Shown here: in pieces, positions 24,841 to 33,676 of the stretch
How the letters are laid out: each line of letters begins with the position of its first letter
Numbering within the stretch: position 1 is the stretch's first letter
NCBI GenBank assembly: GCA_035574315.1
Contig: DATLYW010000044.1
Location: 1 to 35,544 of the forward strand
DNA from: Candidatus Zixiibacteriota bacterium
GTDB taxonomy: Bacteria; Desulfobacterota; Binatia; UBA9968
Direction: 5' to 3'
Length of the DNA stretch: 35,544 nt
Position numbers and translations under genes: made by a program
The notes under the pieces: model-generated
The model's input: only the letters and a program-made list of their open reading frames with translations
The model's database searches: none
What the model was told of the DNA's origin: nothing

Positions 24841-24864
24841 CCCCTCGGAAACCGGAGAAAGACG

Positions 24865-25755
24865 ATGATCGCCGTACGCTTCCATGGGCGCGGCGGGCAG
24901 GGAGCGCGAATCGCGAGCCGGATTCTCGGACGAAGCGGTTTTCTTTCCGGTCTCGAAGTGCAGGATTTCGCCCTCTTCGGCCCGGAGCGCCGCGGCGCTC
25001 CGGTGGTCGCCTGTACGCGCCTCGCCGACACCCCTATCGATCGGCGGGGCCACGTCGACGAGCCCGATATCCTGGTGGTCATGGACTTCTCTCTTCTCGC
25101 CGACCCCGGAACGCATGTCCTCGGAGGAATCGGCGCGCGCACTCCGGTTTTCGTCAATCTCGCGCCGAGCGGTGCGGGAAAGATCGCCCGGCTGCCCGAG
25201 GCGAGATACGTCTTGCTCGACCTCGACGGCATCGCCCGCCGGCTGACCGGACGCCCGCTGGTGAGCGCCGCGGCGGCGGCCGTCGCCGCCAAATGCATTC
25301 CGACGATTGCCCTCGCCGCTCTGCTCGCCGCAATTCGCATCGAGCTGGCGGAGTTCGCCTCGAGCCCGGAGGCGCTGCGGCAGAACGAGGCCGTGGCTGC
25401 CGAGGCCTACGAGGCGGCCCCGGCGATCCGCCTCGCCGCGCGAGAGCCTCGTCGGGCGCAACCCTCGCAGCCCTACGAGCCGCCCCTTGCGGCGCGGCTC
25501 TGCGGGCCGACCGTCCGCCGGCCCGAGACCGCGGCCCTGCGCCGTACCGGCAGCTGGCGGACGGAGCGTCCCGGGATCGATCTCGCGAGATGCAAGCGCT
25601 GCTTTCTCTGTTATCTCTACTGTCCCGAAGCCGCGATCCGGCTGGACGCGTCGGACTTCCCTCACATCGACTACGAGCACTGTAAGGGCTGCATGACCTG
25701 CTACCGCGAGTGCCCGACCGACGCCGTCGGCCGCGGGCCGGAGGCGACATCATGA
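24865..25755 (+). CDS. 2-oxoacid:ferredoxin oxidoreductase, fused gamma-delta subunit
   Basis: 296 aa. Residues 1-185 are the gamma domain, starting with IAVRFHGRGGQGARIASRIL. After a linker rich in Ala, Arg and Pro, residues ~235-290 form the delta 2[4Fe-4S] ferredoxin domain with Cys243/246/249/253 and Cys273/276/279/283 (CKRCFLCYLYCP; CKGCMTCYRECP). The fusion supplies the electron exit of a complex that oxidises a 2-oxoacid plus CoA to acyl-CoA, CO2 and reduced ferredoxin. The alpha gene follows with an ATGA overlap (25752-25755). The operon also carries an amino-acid dehydrogenase, so branched-chain or other amino-acid-derived 2-oxoacids are as likely a substrate as pyruvate. Confidence 0.93.
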   Translation: MIAVRFHGRGGQGARIASRILGRSGFLSGLEVQDFALFGPERRGAPVVACTRLADTPIDRRGHVDEPDILVVMDFSLLADPGTHVLGGIGARTPVFVNLAPSGAGKIARLPEARYVLLDLDGIARRLTGRPLVSAAAAAVAAKCIPTIALAALLAAIRIELAEFASSPEALRQNEAVAAEAYEAAPAIRLAAREPRRAQPSQPYEPPLAARLCGPTVRRPETAALRRTGSWRTERPGIDLARCKRCFLCYLYCPEAAIRLDASDFPHIDYEHCKGCMTCYRECPTDAVGRGPEATS

Positions 25756-26975
25756 GCCGCGCCTTGCTCACCGGCAACGCCACCGCCGCGTGGGCCGCCC
25801 GGCTGGCCGCCGTGGACTACGTGCCGGCGTTTCCGATCACGCCGCAAACCGAGATCATCGAGACTCTGGCGCGCTGGATCCACGCCGGCGAGATGCGCGC
25901 GCGCATCGTGACGATGGACTCGGAGCACTCGATGCTCACCGCCGCGGGAGCGGCGGCGGCCACCGGCGTGAGAGTCTTCACCGCAACCTCCAGCCAGGGG
26001 CTTCTCTTCGGCTTCGAGATGCTCTACGCCATCGCCGGGCTGCGCCTGCCTCTGGTTCTGGTCAACGTCTCGCGCGGCCCGGCGCACCCGCTGACCCTCG
26101 AGCCCGACCACAGCGACGTGCTCTCGGCCCGCGACGCGGGCTTCCTCCAGTTCCACGCCGAGAGCTGCCAGGAGGTGCTCGACTCCATTCTCATCGCCTA
26201 TCGGCTCGCCGAGCACGAGCGGGTGCTGCTGCCGGCGATCGTCAACCTCGACGGATTCTATCTCTCCTACACGCGCGAGGCGGTGGATCTGCCGGCTCCC
26301 GAAGAGGCGGGCGCGTTCCTGCCGGCTTTTGCTCCCGCATATCCCGCGCTCTGCGATCCGGGCTCCGTGGCTTTCGGCGCGGCGGTTCTGGATTCCAGCC
26401 TCTACACCTACTTCAAGCACCAGATGCACCTCGCGGCCGAAGCCGCCCTGCAGCTCTACCCGGAGATCGCGGCCGAGTTCGCGAGCCGCTTCGGCCGCAG
26501 CCACGCCGCCGTGGAGCCGTTCATGCTCGACGACGCCGACTATGCGATCGTGATGACCAACTCGTTCGCCGCGATGGGAAAGGCGGAAGTGCGGCGCCTG
26601 CGAAGCGAAGGGAAAAAGGTGGGCCTCGTGCGCCTGCGCATGCTCCGCCCCTTCCCGCACGCAGAGCTCCGGCGCCTTCTCGCGGGACGCAAAGGGGTGG
26701 CCGTGGTGGACCAGAACATCTCGGTCGGCAAGGGCGGCGTCCTGTTCAGCGAGATTTCCAGCGCCCTCTACGGCCTCGCCGACCGGCCGCCCGTGCTGCT
26801 CTCGTTCATCGGCGGGCTCGGCGGGCGGCGTTTCCGGCCCGGCGAATTCGACGCGATGCTCGAGCGGCTCGAAAATCCGCCCGCGGACACCGCGCGCGCG
26901 TGCTGGCTTTTCACCGAAGAGGAAGCGCGCGAGATCGAACGCCTTCTCGCGATCGCCGGGGGAGCGACGACGTGA
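25752..26975 (+). CDS. porA: 2-oxoacid:ferredoxin oxidoreductase alpha subunit
   Basis: 407 aa from the ATG at 25752, overlapping the gamma-delta stop. It contains the N-terminal pyrimidine-binding domain (YVPAFPITPQTEIIETLARW; MDSEHSMLTAAGAAAATG) and domain II (DYAIVMTNSFAAMGKAEVRR, KVGLVRLRMLRPFPHAELRR, VAVVDQNISVGKGG), as in PorA/VorA/KorA proteins. The conserved PITPQTEI and EHS motifs contribute to the TPP and CoA sites. In-frame ATG/GTG codons upstream (25710) are inside the ferredoxin domain and not likely to be used. Substrate class (pyruvate, branched-chain or aromatic) cannot be settled from sequence alone. Confidence 0.93.
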   Translation: MSRALLTGNATAAWAARLAAVDYVPAFPITPQTEIIETLARWIHAGEMRARIVTMDSEHSMLTAAGAAAATGVRVFTATSSQGLLFGFEMLYAIAGLRLPLVLVNVSRGPAHPLTLEPDHSDVLSARDAGFLQFHAESCQEVLDSILIAYRLAEHERVLLPAIVNLDGFYLSYTREAVDLPAPEEAGAFLPAFAPAYPALCDPGSVAFGAAVLDSSLYTYFKHQMHLAAEAALQLYPEIAAEFASRFGRSHAAVEPFMLDDADYAIVMTNSFAAMGKAEVRRLRSEGKKVGLVRLRMLRPFPHAELRRLLAGRKGVAVVDQNISVGKGGVLFSEISSALYGLADRPPVLLSFIGGLGGRRFRPGEFDAMLERLENPPADTARACWLFTEEEAREIERLLAIAGGATT

Positions 26976-27928
26976 AGCGCGAGCGCTACAAGAGCCTGAG
27001 GACCCTGCCGCGCGAGGAGCCCCTCGGCCCCGGCGGGCCGCTCTGCGCCGGCTGCGGCGGCCTGCTCGCCCTGAGGCTCTTTCACAAGGCGCTCGGCGGG
27101 AACGCCGTCTTCGTCAACGCGGCGGGCTGTTGCACCCTGCTCGCCACCTATCCCTTCACTCCCCTGCGCTCTTCGTGGATCTATACCGCCATGGCGTCCG
27201 CGCCGGCGGGAGCGCAGGGCGTGCGCGACGCGCTCGACATTCTCGCGGAGAAGGGAAAGCTCGGCGCGGGCGACCGCAAGGTGGTAGTGCTCACGGGCGA
27301 CGGAGCGGCTCAGGATATCGGCCTGCAATCGACGATGGCGGCGATCCATCGCGGCCTGGACTTTTACTATCTGTGCTACGACAACGAGGCGTACGGCAAC
27401 ACGGGGTTTCAAACCTCCGCGAGCACGCCCTACGGCTCGCGCACGGCCACCTGCCCGATCGCGCCTTTGTCGCCGCGCGGCAATCCCGCGCCTCGCCGCG
27501 ACCTCTTCGAGATCTGGCGGGCCCAGAAGCCGCCTTATGTCGCCACGCTCTCCGCCGCCTATCCCCTGGACCTGGCGGAAAAAGTTTTCCGCGCTTCCAA
27601 GTTCGCCGGCCCCAAGCTTTTCATCGCGCTCGCCCCCTGCCCTCCGGGCTGGGACGTGGATTCCGAATGGGCGGTCGAGCTCGCCCGTCTCGCGGTGGAA
27701 ACCGGCATCTGGCCGCTCAAGGAAGCGGTTCACGGAGAGGTCTCCCACACTTTCGTGCCGCGCCGGTTCAAACCCGTCGAGCAATATCTGTCGCTCCAGG
27801 GCAGGTTCCGCCATCTCTTCGAGCCGAAACGGGATGACGCAGCGATCGCGCTCATCCAGGGCGCGGTCGACGAATACTGGAAAGCCGCGCGCCCCGGAGG
27901 CGGGCGCGCGCCGGGAGAGACGCCATGA
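26972..27928 (+). CDS. porB: 2-oxoacid:ferredoxin oxidoreductase beta (TPP-binding) subunit
   Basis: 318 aa, starting at GTG 26972-26974, which overlaps the alpha TGA as GTGA. It has cluster cysteines Cys25/Cys28 (LCAGCGG) and Cys53/54 (AAGCCTL), and the TPP motif GDGAAQDIG at 109-117, with the metal-binding YDNEAYGNTGFQ at 136-147. The C-terminal arm contains KFAGPKLFIALAPCPPGWDV, as in other PorB subunits. With the two preceding subunits it makes the complete enzyme. The reading frame continues upstream into the alpha gene but only as antisense-like noise; conservation begins at KRERYKSLR. Confidence 0.93.
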   Translation: MKRERYKSLRTLPREEPLGPGGPLCAGCGGLLALRLFHKALGGNAVFVNAAGCCTLLATYPFTPLRSSWIYTAMASAPAGAQGVRDALDILAEKGKLGAGDRKVVVLTGDGAAQDIGLQSTMAAIHRGLDFYYLCYDNEAYGNTGFQTSASTPYGSRTATCPIAPLSPRGNPAPRRDLFEIWRAQKPPYVATLSAAYPLDLAEKVFRASKFAGPKLFIALAPCPPGWDVDSEWAVELARLAVETGIWPLKEAVHGEVSHTFVPRRFKPVEQYLSLQGRFRHLFEPKRDDAAIALIQGAVDEYWKAARPGGGRAPGETP

Positions 27929-29025
27929 AAGACATTTTCGATTTCGCCGACGAGCTCGGCCCGATCAAGGTCGTGCACGTCTACGATCCCAAACGGGGCC
28001 TCAAGGCGGTGGTCGTGGTCGACAACGTGGCCCGCGGCCCTTCGATCGGAGGGATCCGCATGGCGCCCGACGTGAGCGCCGAGGAAGCCTTCCGGCTTGC
28101 GCGCGCCATGACTCTCAAGAACTCGGCTGCGGGCCTGCCGCACGGCGGCGGCAAGACGGTCCTCTTCGGCGACCCGAAGATGGCGCCCGAGGGCAAGGAA
28201 GAACTGATCCGCGCCTTCGCGCGCGCCATCCTGGATCTCGCCGAATACATCCCCGGACCGGACATGGGTACCGACGAGCGCTGTATGGCGTGGATCCACG
28301 ACGAGATCGGCCGCGCCGTCGGCCTGCCGCCGGAGATCGGCGGGATCCCGCTCGACGAGATCGGCGCCACGGGATGGGGGCTCGCGGCTAGCGTGGAGAC
28401 GGCGCTCCCGTACTGCGACTTCGCGCTCAAAGGGGCCAGGATGGCGATCCAGGGCTTCGGCTCGGTCGGGAAGCACGCCGCGCGCTTTCTCGCCGAGAAA
28501 GGCGCCGTGCTCGTCGGCGCCTGCGACTCCCGCGGTGCGATCGTCAACCCGCGCGGCATCGACGTGGGCCGGTTGATCGCGCTCAAGGAGTCCGGCATGA
28601 GCGTCGCCGATTATCCGGACGGCGAGCGGCTTCCCCCGGACCGGATCATCGACGTCGAGTGCGAGATCTGGATCCCCGCCGCGCGCCCCGACGTGGTGCA
28701 CAGGGACAACGTCCACCGGCTCAGGACCCGGCTGGTTCCGCAGGGAGCCAATATCCCCTTCACGCTCGAAGCCGAACGGGTCCTCCACGAGAAAGGCGTC
28801 CTGGTGATTCCGGACTTCATCGCCAACGCCGGAGGAGTGATCTGCGCCGCGGTCGAGTACCACGGCGGGACGCAGAGCCAGGCGTTTCAGACGATCGACG
28901 AAAAGATCCGCGCGAACACGGCCGAAGTGCTCGCCCGCGCGCGCAAGGAAGGACGGCTACCCCGGGAAGCGGCGGTCGAGCTCGCCGAGACGCGAGTGCG
29001 CCGTGCGGCGGGATACCGCCGCTGA
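27925..29025 (+). CDS. Glu/Leu/Phe/Val-type amino-acid dehydrogenase
   Basis: 366 aa from the ATG at 27925, overlapping the porB TGA as ATGA. The N-terminal domain has the catalytic lysine region GLPHGGGKTVLFGDP (Lys77) and RLARAMTLKNSAAGLP (Lys65). The Rossmann domain begins MAIQGFGSVGKHAARFLAEK, and PDMGTDER and QGANIPFT are also present. The length and the RGPSIGGIRM start resemble leucine/valine/phenylalanine dehydrogenases more than the ~420-aa glutamate enzymes, so the substrate is open. It oxidatively deaminates an amino acid to its 2-oxoacid with NAD(P)H formation. The product could go straight to the oxidoreductase encoded by the three overlapping genes before it. Confidence 0.92.
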   Translation: MKDIFDFADELGPIKVVHVYDPKRGLKAVVVVDNVARGPSIGGIRMAPDVSAEEAFRLARAMTLKNSAAGLPHGGGKTVLFGDPKMAPEGKEELIRAFARAILDLAEYIPGPDMGTDERCMAWIHDEIGRAVGLPPEIGGIPLDEIGATGWGLAASVETALPYCDFALKGARMAIQGFGSVGKHAARFLAEKGAVLVGACDSRGAIVNPRGIDVGRLIALKESGMSVADYPDGERLPPDRIIDVECEIWIPAARPDVVHRDNVHRLRTRLVPQGANIPFTLEAERVLHEKGVLVIPDFIANAGGVICAAVEYHGGTQSQAFQTIDEKIRANTAEVLARARKEGRLPREAAVELAETRVRRAAGYRR

Positions 29026-29037
29026 GGCGCCCGGGAT

Positions 29038-29063
29038 CGCCCGTTCCCCGAGAATGGGGCGGC
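29038..29063. terminator. Possible bidirectional hairpin between convergent operons
   Basis: CGCCCGTTCCCCGAGAATGGGGCGGCG can fold with CCCC/GGGG and an outer CCG/CGG pairing. It sits in the 43-base gap between the amino-acid dehydrogenase and formate dehydrogenase genes, both ending here. There is no T run, so the function is doubtful. Confidence 0.3.
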
Positions 29064-29068
29064 GCGCT

Positions 29069-31876
29069 TCAATCCGCTGCTTCGATCGCGACCGCGCAGA
29101 CCTTGTACTCGGGAATCTTCGCTACCGGATCGAGGGCGCGGATCGTCAGGTTGTTGATGTTGTGCTCGCCGGGAAAGTGAAAGTTGCCGAAGAGGATCCC
29201 CGGCGCGACCCGGTCCGTGACGATGGGCCGGGCGAGGACTTCGCCGCGGCGCGACCTGAGTCGCAGCAACCGATCGCCGTTCAAGCCGATCCTGGCGGCG
29301 TCTTCGGCGCTGATCTCCACAAGGCTTTCTGGATAGACTTCCAGGAGCCCCTTCGCCCGGCGGCTGAGCTCTCCTCCGTGCCAGTGGTAGAGCACCCGCC
29401 CGGTGGTCAAGACGAACGGGTAGTCCTTGTCGGGAAGCTCCGCCGGCGGCAGATGATCGACCGCATGGAATCTCCCGCGGCCGCGGGCGAACTGGCCGAC
29501 GTGCAGGATCGGCGTGCCCGGATGATCGCGATCCCGAACCGGCCACTGAAGGCTCTCGCCGCGCTCCAGACGGGAGTGGCTCACGCCCGAATACGAGGGC
29601 GTGAGCGCCGCGATCTCGTCCATGATCTCGGCGGTGTCGCGATAGCCCCAGCCCGCGCGCGGCCCGGCGGGTCGCCGCCCTTCGATTTCCAGAACCAGGC
29701 GGGCCAGCCCGGCCACGATCTCCCAATCCTGGCGGGCCTCGCCCGGAGGATCGACCGCCGGGCGCACCATTTGGACGCGCCGCTCGGTGTTGGTGAAGGT
29801 CCCCTTCTTCTCGGCGAACGATACCCCGGGGAGCAGGACGTCGGCGAACGCCGCGGTCTCCGATGGGAAGATCTCCTGGAGCGCGAGGAATTCGCCCGAG
29901 GCCAGAGAGCGGCGCGCATGCGCGATATCCGGCTCGGTCATCGCCAGGTCCTCGCCCAGGACGTAGAGGAACCGGAGCGTTCCCGCGCCGTACGCTTCCA
30001 CCATTTCCGTCACCGTGAGCCCGGGCCTGGCGTCGAGCGCGCGCCCGTCGTCCAGAGCCCACGCGGCGCCGAACTTCCCGAGAGGGCCGGCGTCGGTCAC
30101 GGGCTGGTAGCCCGGAAAGAGGTTGGGCAGAGCGCCCATGTCGCAGGCGCCCTGGACGTTGTTCTGGCCTCGAAGCGGATTGACGCCGCCGCCGGCCACC
30201 CCCATGTTCCCCAGCAGCATCTGCAAATTCGCCAGGCTGAGGACGTTCAGGACGCCGGTCGTGTGCTGCGTGATGCCCATACCCCAGATCACCGCCATCG
30301 GCCTGTTGCGCGCCAGGATTTCCGCCGCGCGGTAAAGGTCTTCCCGGGAAACGCCGGTGATCTCGGAGGCCAGCTCCGGCCGGTACTTCTCGATCGTCGC
30401 CCGGAACTCCGCGAAATTCTCGCAGCGCTCTTCGACGAAGCGGTGATCGTGCCAGCCGTTCTCCAGGACGATCCGCATGATGCCGTTCAGGAGCGCGACG
30501 TCCGTTCCAGGCCTTTGCCGCAGGTGCAGCGCCGCGAGCTCCGCGATGTCGATCCTGCGCGGATCGGCCACCACCAGCTTCACGCCCCGGCGCAGGACGG
30601 CCTGGCGGATCCGGCTGGCGAACACCGGATGCTGCTCGGTCGTGTTGGAGCCGATGATCAGCAGTGCGCGCGCTTCGCGCGCGACGTCGTCCATCGAGTT
30701 GCTCATCGCGCCCGAGCCGAACGCCGCCGCCAGGCCGGCGACGGTCGAGGAGTGGCACAGACGCGCGCAGTGGTCGACGTTGTTCGTCCCCGCCGCCTGG
30801 CGCGCGAGCTTCTGCACGAGATAGTTCTCCTCGTTCGTGCACTTCGCCGACGCCAGGAACCCGGTCGCCTGGGGGCCCGATTCGCGTCTGACGGCGACGA
30901 GCTTCTCGGCGACGAGCCCGAGCGCCGTCCTCCAGTCCGTTTCCACCCACTCGAGCGCCCCTCCCGCGGCGCTGCGCTTCGTTCCGCCTTCGAGCAGATA
31001 GCGGCGCACGCGCGGGCGCGCGAGCCGCTCCGGATGGTGCACGTAATCGTAGCCGTACCGCCCCTTCACGCACAGGTGCATGCCGTTGACCGCCGCGGCG
31101 CGACTCGACCTTGCCCGGACGATCCGGTTGTCCTTCACGTCGAGATCAACGCTGCAGCCCACGCCGCAGTAGCCGCACGTCGTGCCGACCGTTTTCTCGG
31201 GCCTGCCGAGGCCCACCGACGGCTTGTCGTCGAGCGCTCCGGTCGGGCAGTAGGCCGCGCAGGCGCCGCACGACTCGCAGCGGGCTTCGAGCATCGTGGT
31301 GTCCAGACCGGCGATGATCCGGGCCTCGGCGCCGCGGTAGCCCACGCTCCAGACGAAGCGGCCCTGGATCTCGGCGCAGGCGCGGACGCAGCGCGTGCAG
31401 AGAATGCACTTGTTCCAGTCCACCCACACGAACGGGTTGGGGTCGCTGTTCGGGCGATCGCGCAGGATCGGCGGGGCGGCGCCGGGGATGCGGACGCCGT
31501 AGCGGCGCAGCCAGTGCGTGAACTCGGTCTCGTCGCGATCGCCCGCGGCGTAGCCGGCGTCGGCATAGTGGGTGAGCAGCATCCCGAGGACGAAACGGCG
31601 CGATTCGGCGAGCGCGGGCGTCTCGGTGCGCACGATCATCCCCTCGCTTGCCGGCGTCGAGCAGGCGGTCGCGGGAAGGCGCATACCCTCGATCTCGACG
31701 ACGCAGAGGCGGCACGAGCCGTCGACGGAGAGATCGGGATGCCAGCAGAGCGTAGGAACGATCACGCCCGCCGCACGCGCCGCTTCGAGGACGCTGTCTC
31801 CCTCCCGGGCCGTCACGGGACGCCCGTCGACCGTCAAACGAATCGTCGCCGGACTGCCCTTCTGATCGTCAGCCAC
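29069..31876 (-). CDS. fdsA: NAD-dependent formate dehydrogenase, molybdenum/tungsten alpha subunit
   Basis: 935 aa. An N-terminal [2Fe-2S] domain (Cys44, 55, 58, 72) is followed by a NuoG-like His-Cys region, two ferredoxin clusters (Cys157/160/163/167 and Cys200/203/206/210), and the molybdopterin domain's own cluster (Cys234, 237, 241, 269). The catalytic ligand is Cys374 followed by His375 (CARLCHSSTVAG), the cysteine form of the Sec-His pair in formate dehydrogenase H. The C-terminal MopB domain includes GQNNVQGACDMG and FPFGxHNxNN-like GNFHFPGEHNINNLT. It oxidises formate to CO2 in the cytoplasm and passes electrons to the NuoEF-like partner. Its start overlaps that gene's stop by 8 bases. 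No fdhD (sulfur insertion) gene is visible. Confidence 0.95.
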   Translation of the reverse strand: MADDQKGSPATIRLTVDGRPVTAREGDSVLEAARAAGVIVPTLCWHPDLSVDGSCRLCVVEIEGMRLPATACSTPASEGMIVRTETPALAESRRFVLGMLLTHYADAGYAAGDRDETEFTHWLRRYGVRIPGAAPPILRDRPNSDPNPFVWVDWNKCILCTRCVRACAEIQGRFVWSVGYRGAEARIIAGLDTTMLEARCESCGACAAYCPTGALDDKPSVGLGRPEKTVGTTCGYCGVGCSVDLDVKDNRIVRARSSRAAAVNGMHLCVKGRYGYDYVHHPERLARPRVRRYLLEGGTKRSAAGGALEWVETDWRTALGLVAEKLVAVRRESGPQATGFLASAKCTNEENYLVQKLARQAAGTNNVDHCARLCHSSTVAGLAAAFGSGAMSNSMDDVAREARALLIIGSNTTEQHPVFASRIRQAVLRRGVKLVVADPRRIDIAELAALHLRQRPGTDVALLNGIMRIVLENGWHDHRFVEERCENFAEFRATIEKYRPELASEITGVSREDLYRAAEILARNRPMAVIWGMGITQHTTGVLNVLSLANLQMLLGNMGVAGGGVNPLRGQNNVQGACDMGALPNLFPGYQPVTDAGPLGKFGAAWALDDGRALDARPGLTVTEMVEAYGAGTLRFLYVLGEDLAMTEPDIAHARRSLASGEFLALQEIFPSETAAFADVLLPGVSFAEKKGTFTNTERRVQMVRPAVDPPGEARQDWEIVAGLARLVLEIEGRRPAGPRAGWGYRDTAEIMDEIAALTPSYSGVSHSRLERGESLQWPVRDRDHPGTPILHVGQFARGRGRFHAVDHLPPAELPDKDYPFVLTTGRVLYHWHGGELSRRAKGLLEVYPESLVEISAEDAARIGLNGDRLLRLRSRRGEVLARPIVTDRVAPGILFGNFHFPGEHNINNLTIRALDPVAKIPEYKVCAVAIEAAD

Positions 31877-33599
31877 CGTGAAACTCCGCGGCGAAGTATC
31901 GAACGGCGCTCTCTACGGGCAGGGCCACCGACTGGCCCAGCCCGCAAAGCGAGGTGAGGTGCATCTGCCGCGCCAGCCGCTCCAGCTCTCCGATCGCGCC
32001 CGGCGCAGCGCCGCCTCGGGCGAGCCGCTCGCTCAGACGGCGGGCCTCGCGCGTGCCCTCGCGGCAAGGCGTGCATTTGCCGCAGGACTCCTTTTCGAAA
32101 AAGCCGAGCAGCGAGGCGAGAAAGTCGGGAATCGACACCGACTCGTCCAGGACGACGATCGGGCCGCAGCCGAGCATCACCCCGTTCTTCCCCGAGTCGA
32201 AGTCGATCGGCACGTCCATGAGCGAGGCGGGAACGAAGCTTCCCGCCGCGCCTCCCGTGAGCGCGGCTTTGAAGCTCGACCCTGCGGTAAGACCGCCGCT
32301 GAATTCTTCGACGATCCGGCGCAGCGTAATCCCGAGCGGCGCCTCGAACACTCCCGGCCGGTCAATGCAGCCGGTGAGCGCGAAGATCTTCGTGCCGGGG
32401 CTGCCCGGCGTCCCGCGCGAGCGAAACCACTGCGGGCCGTGCTCGACGATCGCGGGCACCTGGCACAGCGTCTCGACGTTGTTCACCACGGTCGGTTGCC
32501 CGCGATAGCCGCGCGTCGTGGGATACGGCGGCCGGACCCGAGGCTCGCCGCGCCCGCCCTCGAGCGAGCTCAAGAGCGCGCTCTCCTCGCCGCAGACGTA
32601 GGCGCCTGCGCCGCGATGCACTTGAACCCGGAACGAAAACCCGCTTCCCCGGATATCGTCCCCGAGCCAGCCCGTTTCTTCCGCCTGGGCGACCGCGCGC
32701 TCGAGGCGCTCTGCGATCCAATCGTATTCGCCGCGGATGTAGATCATGCCGTGGCCGGCGCCGACGGCGTAGGCCGCGAGCGCCATGCCCTCGAGGAGGA
32801 GGTGCGGATCGCCGTCCATCAACACGCGATCCTTGAAAGCGCCGGGCTCCGACTCGTCGGCGTTGCAGACGACGTATTTCCGCAGCCCTCGAGCGTCGCG
32901 CACCATACGCCATTTGCGCCCGGCCGGAAAACCCGCGCCGCCGCAGCCGCGCAGTCCGGCGCGCTCGACGGCATCCAGCACCGCAGCCGAGGGCGACCGC
33001 AGAGCGGCGCCGAGGGCCCGATAGGCCCCGGCGCCCAGGGCGCTTTCGATCGAGTCGGGATCGATTCGTCCGAGCCGGGCCAGCGCCACGCGCGTTTCGC
33101 CCGCGCGCGCCTCGCCGTAGTCCGGCATATCGCCGCGCCGGCCCGCGAGAACGGAGGCGACATCCCCCGCCGCCACGGGGCCGCAAGGCTCGAGGCCGAG
33201 CAGCGCGGCCGGGGCACGGTCGCAGAGACCCAGGCAGCTTGCGCGCTCCACGCTCCACTCCTCGCCGCAAATCGCCGCGGCGGCCGCGTGCACGGCCGCC
33301 GCTCCCTTCAGGCGGCAGATCGGACCGTCGCAAAGCCAGAACTGCCTGGGCCTTCGCCGGCGAACCGACAGCCGGGAATAGAACGAGGCCACGCTATAAA
33401 CGCGCGCGTCGCTCGTCCCAACCGCATCGGCCGTCGCGCCGAGAAGTCCGGCGTCCAGGTAACCGCAATTGCGTGCCTGGATCTCCCGCAGGATCGCCAG
33501 GATCGCTTCCGGGCTTCGGCCGTGCTCTGCGATCGCGGCGTCGACGCGCGGGTCCGTGCGCGCACCCCGCGGCGGAGCGGCGCCTCTGCTTTTCGTCAT
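31869..33599 (-). CDS. Fused NuoE-NuoF-like diaphorase subunit of formate dehydrogenase
   Basis: 576 aa from the ATG at 33597-33599. Residues ~15-150 are a NuoE/FdsG thioredoxin-like [2Fe-2S] domain with Cys90-x4-Cys95 and Cys122-x3-Cys126. Residues ~190-576 are NuoF/FdsB: FMN loop GLRGCGGAGFPAGRKW (GRGGAGFP in most homologues), the NADH region CGEESALLSSLEG, and the [4Fe-4S] ligands Cys506/509/512 (ESCGKCTPCREGT) and Cys552 (SLCGLG). It transfers formate electrons to NAD+. Fusion of the G and B subunits in front of the A subunit matches the fdsG-fdsB-fdsA order. The second glycine of the FMN loop region is Cys in GCGG, as in some homologues. Confidence 0.94.
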   Translation of the reverse strand: MTKSRGAAPPRGARTDPRVDAAIAEHGRSPEAILAILREIQARNCGYLDAGLLGATADAVGTSDARVYSVASFYSRLSVRRRRPRQFWLCDGPICRLKGAAAVHAAAAAICGEEWSVERASCLGLCDRAPAALLGLEPCGPVAAGDVASVLAGRRGDMPDYGEARAGETRVALARLGRIDPDSIESALGAGAYRALGAALRSPSAAVLDAVERAGLRGCGGAGFPAGRKWRMVRDARGLRKYVVCNADESEPGAFKDRVLMDGDPHLLLEGMALAAYAVGAGHGMIYIRGEYDWIAERLERAVAQAEETGWLGDDIRGSGFSFRVQVHRGAGAYVCGEESALLSSLEGGRGEPRVRPPYPTTRGYRGQPTVVNNVETLCQVPAIVEHGPQWFRSRGTPGSPGTKIFALTGCIDRPGVFEAPLGITLRRIVEEFSGGLTAGSSFKAALTGGAAGSFVPASLMDVPIDFDSGKNGVMLGCGPIVVLDESVSIPDFLASLLGFFEKESCGKCTPCREGTREARRLSERLARGGAAPGAIGELERLARQMHLTSLCGLGQSVALPVESAVRYFAAEFHGG

Positions 33600-33676
33600 C
33601 GTCTCCCTCGGCGGCACAAGCCCATCCCGCCGGCCGCCTGCGCCGCGGCCTTTGCCTTGTCGGGATCGAGCCCCCG

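Noticed and set aside
29003..31957. Long plus-strand open frame of 984 codons opposite the formate dehydrogenase gene
   Set aside because: It is a shadow: the minus strand encodes a full formate dehydrogenase with all cofactor motifs, and the plus-strand translation is low-complexity Arg/Ala/Glu/Val with no family resemblance. Such frames are common at high GC.
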